This document shows positions 57,737 to 64,000 of a stretch of 64,000 nt of DNA, one piece after another; position 1 is the stretch's first letter, and each line of letters starts with the position of its first letter. Origin of the DNA: Sugiyamaella lignohabitans (taxonomy: Eukaryota > Ascomycota > Dipodascomycetes > Dipodascales > Trichomonascaceae); contig NC_031674.1 of the NCBI RefSeq assembly GCF_001640025.1, forward strand, positions 496,001-560,000. The letters are read 5' to 3'. Made by a program: the position numbers and the translations under genes. Below the pieces are notes generated by a model that worked only from the letters and a program-made list of their open reading frames with translations, was not told where the DNA came from and did no database searches.

Positions 57737-60700
57737 CTACATCTTAATGACTCTATCCACCCCGTCAGTCATCTCTTCTTGATGGGTTATGATGATTATG
57801 GTCATATCTCGTACAGTTCGATGATACTTGATCATCTGCTTAATGATATCTATAGACTCTGCGTCTAGAGCTGATGTACATTCATCCAGAATGAGAATTT
57901 TAGGGCTTCTTAGTAATGCCCGAGCGATGCCCAATCTTTGAAGCTGTCCACCGGATAGCAACGAGCCCGAACTACTCGAGCTGCCCATTTTTGTCTCGTA
58001 CCCTTCTTCGAGAGACATGATGAACTCGTCCAGTCCTGATTCTCGGCAAGCTTGTCGCATCAAATCCATTTGCTGTCGTTCTGGCGTTGTTCGATCATCT
58101 TTCATTCCGTATCTAAGATTGTCAGCGATAGTACCTTCGAAAAATGAAAGCGGCATCTGGCTGACTATTGCGATCTTCTTTCGTAGAGATCTAGTGCTAA
58201 GATCACTTATGTCGTTCCCGTCGACACTAATAGTACCTCGTTGTGGAGAGTAGAGTTTAGTGACTAGTCTTGCAAGAGTCGATTTTCCACAACCAGAGCG
58301 ACCAGTAATCGCCACCACTTCGTTGGAATTGACTTCGAGATTGAAGTTAAGCAACACTGGACTAGTTCCACTACCCTCCAACTCACTATCCTCTGTTGAG
58401 GTAGTTGAAGAATACCAAAATCCGACATTCTCAAACTTGATACTTCCTTTAGTGATATCATAATGTGCTTTGGCTTTTTCCATAGAAGGTGATCTCTTCA
58501 TCAAATCTAGAATCTCCCGACAAGTTTCGAATCCGTTACTGAGAATAGGTATTGTGCCTACGGTCTGTTCCAAAGTTACTAAGGAAAATATGAGCAAAGT
58601 AAATACCATCATAGCCTGTTGAACAGAGTACTTTCCATCAGATATCAGTGTCATGCCATAGTATAAAATGATTGCTTGGGTAATGTACATGAATATCTGA
58701 TTAACTCCAAAACCAAGGCCTATGAATATCGCCCTTCTGAAAGCAATAGCATTCAGAGTCATCTCCCTTTTATCAACTTCCTTTTTGAAATAGTTTTCCA
58801 AGGCAAGTAATTTTACGGATTTGATCCCCGCAACAACTTCGTCTATGAGGCCAATCACCGAAGTGGTCTCTTCTCGGTAGAGTGCTTCCCACTTGGTGAC
58901 AATAGATTTATACCAAGCCGAGGAGAAGTAGAAGCATGGAATGAACGATAGACCTACTAGACTTAGTTGCCAACCAGAAATCATTGACCATACAATGGCA
59001 AATACTCCTAAAATGACACAGCTGATCACTCCACTTGTGAATCGGGACACTAATAATCTGACAGATTCAGAATCGTTCATTAAAAGCGAAGTCAAAGATG
59101 ATTCTGTGTCTGTATTGAGATCTAGAAGTTCACGGTCCAGTATGTTTCTCAGAGATCTAACTCTTGCGTGTCTAAGCCATGTTTCTGAGGCAATATCTAA
59201 TGCTGTTCGGCCATATGTGGTAATGCCGTCGCCTATGGCTATTGCTATCACTATCACAGTCCACCTGGTGAGACTATAATCTGATGTTCCCATCTGCTTC
59301 TGATATATAATTCCATTTAGCAAATTGGAGAATGCGAATGAGAAAAGTGGATTAGTTATGGCATTCAGTACAGCCGATACGATACCTATTCCAAATACAA
59401 TTTTGTTTGGCAAGCTGTTGATTAACTGAAACAGCAACTTTGTGGTTGAGATCCGTTTTTTACTCTTCCATGCTTGAACCTTACTATCAATCTGTTCATC
59501 CTCCGAGATAAATTGATTGTAAGGGTCGATGGTGCTCTGTCTCCTGTGCGCAATACTCTCGTCGACTCGAGAATGCCGTTTTGATGGCAAATCTGGAAAC
59601 CAGTTTTCACTAAAACTGAGATCCTCGGATGCTCTATTGGATGAATTTGATAAATCAGCTAGAAAGTTCAGTCTCGCTGAATCTGCTTCGAGGTCTTTTC
59701 TTAGTCCATGCTCAACAATATTCCCACTCTCCATGATGTAAAGATAATCATCCGGATTTATCTGAGCTAATTCGTGGGTTATAATTATTGTAGTCTTATC
59801 TGCCCGGTACTTTCTGATTTCTTCAAGACACTTTGCTCTCATCTGGGGATCCAAGGCACTAAATGATTCGTCGAATATCATAATTGGAGTATTTCTTAAC
59901 CTTGCTCTTGCTAGCGATATTCTTTGTTTTTGGCCTCCGCTTAGGTTCTTTCCTTGCAGGCCGGCATTGGTTTTCCAGCCTTGAGGTAGCTCTCCTACAA
60001 ATTCAGACACAAAAAACTGGTCACAAGCATTGCGGATACTCTCAGTGTTTGTTGCCCTACTCGCTGCTAATTTAATGTTCTCATCGATGCTTACATCAAA
60101 CAATATGCTTTGTTGCTCAACAACGAATATATTGTCACAGAGCCAGCGGGGGCTTATTGTGTCAAAAACAAGTCCATCTATAAAGATAGCGCCGGAAGCT
60201 CTTTCATATTGTTTCAAAAGTATATGACCCAGAGTGGATTTTCCACTGCCAGATCTTCCCACAATAAATGATAGCTGGCCTGCTTTGATATTTATATTGA
60301 ATCCATCGAGAATCATTTCATTTCTAGTGGGGTACTTGAAATTTATCTTTATAGTTATTAGTATGTGACACATTGACTGGAGAAGACTTCAAGACTTCAA
60401 CTTACATTTTTGAATACTATGTCACCGGCTGCTGGTGAAGGATACAGTCCAATTTTGCGCTTAAATCGATGAACTATGTCAATCTCACAATCTATTGCCT
60501 CAAGAAGTTTAGCTGCTGCAATATTTCCTCTCTGTAGGAACATAAACTGAGACGTTAGACCTCGTAAACTTTGCGCTATGGAAAGACAACACCAAAAGAC
60601 AATTATGACTGTTCCTGAGTCAACTTTGTTAGTTTGGATTAGTCTGTTCCCGTAATAGAAGCTTTGGGCAAACATTATGAGAACAATTGTTTTGACCAGA

Positions 60701-61581
60701 CTTTCCTGTATGTTGAGAAAGTTGTACATTCTAATAGAAGATGAGTAGGCTATGTCAAGGTAAGACATGAATTTCTGCACTTCCGCTCGCTCTTTTTGAA
60801 ACAGCTTGACTGTCGTTATCGAAGATATAGCCCAATGCATACTATCGGATGCAGAACTAATTGCTTGCTTGGACTTGAGTAGATATTTTCTGACTGGAAT
60901 ACTTGTACAGATGCCTACCAAAAACACAATTGGTAAACCTGCCAATGATACCAGAGTTAAAGACCAAGAATGATAGAATGAGAGGCATAACGATGCTATG
61001 GCCGTAGTAAGGCCCAGAACAACAAAAGGCATGGCTACAGAGACTCCTATTCTGAACTCTTCAATGTTTCTATGGGAAGCGGCCAATTCTCCCATAATCT
61101 GAGAGCTTTTATCAAACCATGCCAAGTCCTGATATATGACAGAGGTAAACAGCAACTTCCTCGCTCGATACACTTGTTTATCACCAAAAATACTCCAAAG
61201 ACTAATCATTGCCCATGTGAGAATAACCATCGCCAATCCAAGCGACAGTATTCCTGCAATTGAGCTGATGACCTGGCCCATGAAGTATCTTTTGTTCACA
61301 GAACCAGCAGAATACAGCGATAAGGAATTGAATATGTTTCCTAACATTATTGTGAGAGCAGGAGTTGTCAAAGCTGCGGCGATAGTTACCAATAGTGCAG
61401 GTATAATAATTGCCAAGTCTGAAAGCTCAAAAAATTTAAAATAGTTGATATAACTTGGCCGTTTGGGGTAAAGAAAAACGGGTTTCCCATATAGGGGGAG
61501 TTCAAGCCCCGAGCTAGCCCTAGTTATAGATGGCTCTCCTGAGGAATATTTAGCAAAATAATCCTTGAGTGATTTAGTCAT
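57737..61581 (-). CDS. STE6: Full-length ABC-B transporter, Ste6-like, one intron
   Basis: Exons 61581..60406 and 60346..57737 join (phase 0) to 1261 residues; yeast Ste6 is 1290. The 59-nt intron has GTAAGT and TACTAATAA, and splicing restores DIVFKN-INFKYPTR just before the first nucleotide-binding domain. Layout is TMD1-NBD1-TMD2-NBD2. NBD1: GRSGSGKST, LSGGQKQR, IMIFDES. NBD2: GRSGCGKST, LSGGQLQR, ILILDEC. Two half-size six-span regions are visible. This is the a-factor exporter/MDR architecture. Ste6 is the most likely orthologue in a yeast, but another ABC-B protein cannot be excluded. Confidence 0.85.
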
Positions 61582-62220
61582 TTCTCCTTCTTTTTTTTTG
61601 GAGGTTGGACCCGTAACTAAATGTCGTCTGGCTCTTCCCAGGATTTTATGTCCTTGAGAAGGTCAATTGTATTATATATCTGCATTAGGTAGTTCTGAGG
61701 ATGATCTATGCAAGATAGCATGCCATCTCGAGGCCTAACTCCGAAAGACGATAACTGGTAATCAGGCTTACGGATTAATATTAGTTTCACAAAATACAAA
61801 TATAAAACAAACTGTCTCAATTGTATAACTACATTTATATATGCTCGCAAGTTGGTTTATGGATTCGAGGAATAGACACTCTCGCTCCAGTGAAACAAGA
61901 ACAGTAGCTTGCTCACCAGAGAAATATTAGCGAAATAATATTACTAGAAAGAGCTCTTTATTGATAATTTGACTGGTATTTCATTCAAGAACGAAACTTA
62001 TCAGTGCACACTTTTCTTGGCCTCCAGCTTCCGTGCCACACGCTGAGCTCAACATTCTACTCAAAATCAAGCCTCACATCTGCATGAGTGACAGGTTATG
62101 TAGCATGTGAAAGCCAGGGCAAGTATATAGGGGTGGACGATTGCACGAGAATTCCAGGGGAGTCCATTTGTCACTCTTTGAAAAATAAGGAACCAGAATA
62201 ATAGAAAATAATAGAAAAAA
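61582..62220. other. Divergent promoter region STE6-like / OPI3
   Basis: 639 bp, AT-rich. No other gene recognised; the short frames lack motifs. Confidence 0.55.
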
Positions 62221-63064
62221 ATGGCTGATATTGTTACAGACCTTTTGTCCCAGGTGGATTATACCAAACCTTCTTTCCAATGTAAGTGCGCTACCACCAG
62301 TATTGGTAATTGTTTGGTACTTAACAGGAGATATATTAACCACTAACTCCAGATTCTTTGGCTACTATTGCCTTTAACCCAATTTTTTGGAATATTGCTG
62401 CCAGAGCTGGTAAGTTCAATGGATTAGGATTAGTCGCTAAGTCCGAATTCCTTATTAGACAGTCGTGGTATCGGAGCAGTGAAAGAAGGCGATAGTAGAG
62501 GCTGCGAGTAGGTGGAACTTTGTCATTCTCTTGCAAACCCCAGTCTCATCACTAACATGAACAGAATATAGCACCCACATTTTGACAAAATTGGCATTTG
62601 GCAACAGAAAATTGGGATGCTATTTGCTCGCAATCACCATCTTTTCGCTTGGTATCTACAGAGACCATGTCTACCAACAAGCACTTGCGGAACAACCAAT
62701 TAGCGCATTCCTAGATCAACCTGTTTTCAAAGCTCTAGGTGCTACTTCGTTTGCCCTTGGGAGCATACTAGTGGTTAGTTCAATGTGGGCCTTGGGTGTG
62801 ACTGGTACTTATTTAGGTGATTATTTTGGAATCCTCATGGACGAGAGAGTCACTGGTTTCCCATTCAATGTTACAGATAACCCAATGTACTACGGAAGCT
62901 TCCTATCATTTTTGGGCACTGGTCTTTGGTTCGCCAAACCAGCTGGTATTGCAGTTTCTGGTTTCGTTCTCGTCATGTACTTGATTGCTCTTAGATTCGA
63001 AGAGCCTTTTACTGCTGAGATCTATGCCAAGAGAGAACGGGAAAGAGCTAAGAAGGCTAAATAA
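62221..63064 (+). CDS. OPI3: Phospholipid methyltransferase Opi3, three exons
   Basis: Exons 62221..62281, 62353..62409 and 62565..63064 give 205 residues (S. cerevisiae Opi3: 206). Both introns have GTAAGT 5' sites and ACTAAC branch points (62342 and 62551 regions) close to the 3' AG, phase 1. Seen: FNPIFWNIAARAEYSTH, SLGIYRDHVY, SSMWALGVTGTYLGDYFGILM, the methyltransferase signature VTGFPFNVTDNPMYYGS, and FEEPFTAEIY. Four membrane segments; the end is lysine-rich (ERERAKKAK). The enzyme adds the last two methyl groups to make phosphatidylcholine in the ER. Confidence 0.95.
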
Positions 63065-63224
63065 AAAAAAGTTGCACGCATCATAACCGAGAAATGAATG
63101 TATGTGACAGGGAATCCAAGCGCTTTTAGAGACAGGATTTATCGTCAATTTATCTACATATTTCATAAAATTCGTTATCGTAAACATAAATATAGTAATA
63201 AAGAAAGCGGTATATATGTCAATT

Positions 63225-64000
63225 CTACCATCCAAACCTTTCGGCATAATAATGGACGTTGGACATACCTTGACCTCTTAGATTAGCAACAGCATTGCGC
63301 ACTTCTCGTAAGAGCGGATCAGGTCCACATGCCGCTACCCAGCAGTGGTCCTCAGAGCTTGACACGCCATTGGCTTTGCTAATATAACCCAATATGAGCT
63401 GATTAATGTCTGGCCGACCCTTCTCTCTAGTGGCCCAAATGTCCATTTTCGTTGTGTCGACAACTGTTTCTCCATGTTCAACCAGCCACTCTGAGAAGGA
63501 GCTATGTGGTAGCACCCATAGAAAGTTGATATCAAACTTACTGGGTGAACTTTGTCCCACTAGTTTAGTTTGAGATTCCAGCAGCTTGTTTGCCAGATGA
63601 TATTCTTGGTAGAGTGGGTATGTGAAGGCCACGCCAGCTCCACCTGCAACAAGAATGAGCTTGGTGTTGTTCCGTGGAGGTGAAGCACTACTCGGCATCT
63701 CTGGTGGATGAACCCCATATGGTCCATGTAGTATACACCATTGTTGGACTGGCTCATTCTCGTCTAACCCATGTTTCGACTCTGCCAACTCTAATAAGCG
63801 TCGTGAGAAGCCATCACGAGCTCTGATAATTAATCGTAAATACTTCGAACATTTCATTGTCGAAGCTATTGTATAAGGATGAGACTCAAAGGTTCCACAT
63901 CCAATGACTGTAATATAGATATGTTGGCCAGTGGTCCAAGCAAACGGGCGACCAAAAAACCCACCAGTACCGTCTTTTGGACCAGGAGAAAACGGAATGT
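63225..64000 (-). CDS. Ferric reductase, C-terminal part (runs off the right edge)
   Basis: Partial gene, open to the window end on the 5' side; 258 codons are visible and the start is missing. The FAD-binding motif appears as FAWTTGQHIYITV followed by ESHPYTIAS. The NADPH-binding part has LVAGGAGVAFTYPLYQ and the C-terminal CGPDPLLREVRNAV. This is the flavin domain of the FRE/NOX family; the heme-binding transmembrane half should lie beyond 64000. The ATG at 63857 is internal, not the true start. Reduction of Fe(III) or Cu(II) at the plasma membrane is inferred from the family. Confidence 0.9.
   Translation of the reverse strand, partial: IPFSPGPKDGTGGFFGRPFAWTTGQHIYITVIGCGTFESHPYTIASTMKCSKYLRLIIRARDGFSRRLLELAESKHGLDENEPVQQWCILHGPYGVHPPEMPSSASPPRNNTKLILVAGGAGVAFTYPLYQEYHLANKLLESQTKLVGQSSPSKFDINFLWVLPHSSFSEWLVEHGETVVDTTKMDIWATREKGRPDINQLILGYISKANGVSSSEDHCWVAACGPDPLLREVRNAVANLRGQGMSNVHYYAERFGW

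Noticed and set aside
62074..62536. Minus-strand frames over the first OPI3 exons
   Set aside because: The plus-strand exon model gives a complete Opi3 with consensus splice signals; the antisense frames have no homology.

Overview
The window is nuclear DNA of a budding yeast (Saccharomycotina), most likely a basal lineage such as Dipodascales/Trichomonascaceae. Genes are compact. Introns are few and carry a CTAAC/ACTAAC branch point only about 3-15 nt before the 3' AG. An ARL8 GTPase, which Saccharomyces cerevisiae lacks, is present. The genetic code looks standard: CTG falls on conserved leucines in SIT4 (for example in KQLCEM), so this is not a CUG-Ser yeast. Many open frames only look long because they use GTG or TTG as a start. 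I used the first plausible ATG and predicted splice sites by eye.

Layout. 1-3.1 kb: no gene found, but one inverted pair of a GC-rich repeat. 3.1-16.8 kb: housekeeping genes (MCY1-like cysteine synthase, a candidate telomere OB-fold protein, an RBM25-like splicing factor, SYF1, an APE1-like aminopeptidase, CSN12, UPF3, an abundant SDR enzyme). 18-22.5 kb: SIT4 (one intron), ARL8 (six exons) and a peroxisomal alpha/beta hydrolase. 23-28.7 kb: three genes on the minus strand, a Zn2Cys6 regulator, a GH88 unsaturated-uronide hydrolase and a sugar transporter, which together look like a small uronide-oligosaccharide utilisation cluster. 29.6-36.1 kb: GPI12, a mitochondrial PPR protein and YEF3. 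36-45.5 kb: gene-poor accessory DNA with a tRNA-Gln, a GFA-domain gene, an RCK2-type kinase with two introns, simple repeats and most copies of the GC-rich repeat. 45.5-50.3 kb: a recent tandem duplication of a TM9/EMP70 gene. 50.3-64 kb: KAR3-like kinesin, RRP15, YAH1, an unknown low-complexity protein, a small TATA-driven gene, a STE6-like ABC transporter, OPI3 (three exons) and the C-terminal part of a ferric reductase running off the right edge.

The most unusual feature is a dispersed GC-rich foldback element. Its half-unit is about 55-62 bp and begins TGCCTCCGGCGG. Eighteen half-units are visible, always ordered forward then reverse when paired. Three loci carry a 139-140 bp composite with an exact 22-nt spacer. 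Both RCK2 introns and two of the five ARL8 introns contain copies, while no coding exon does. No copy was seen between 44.7 and 64 kb.
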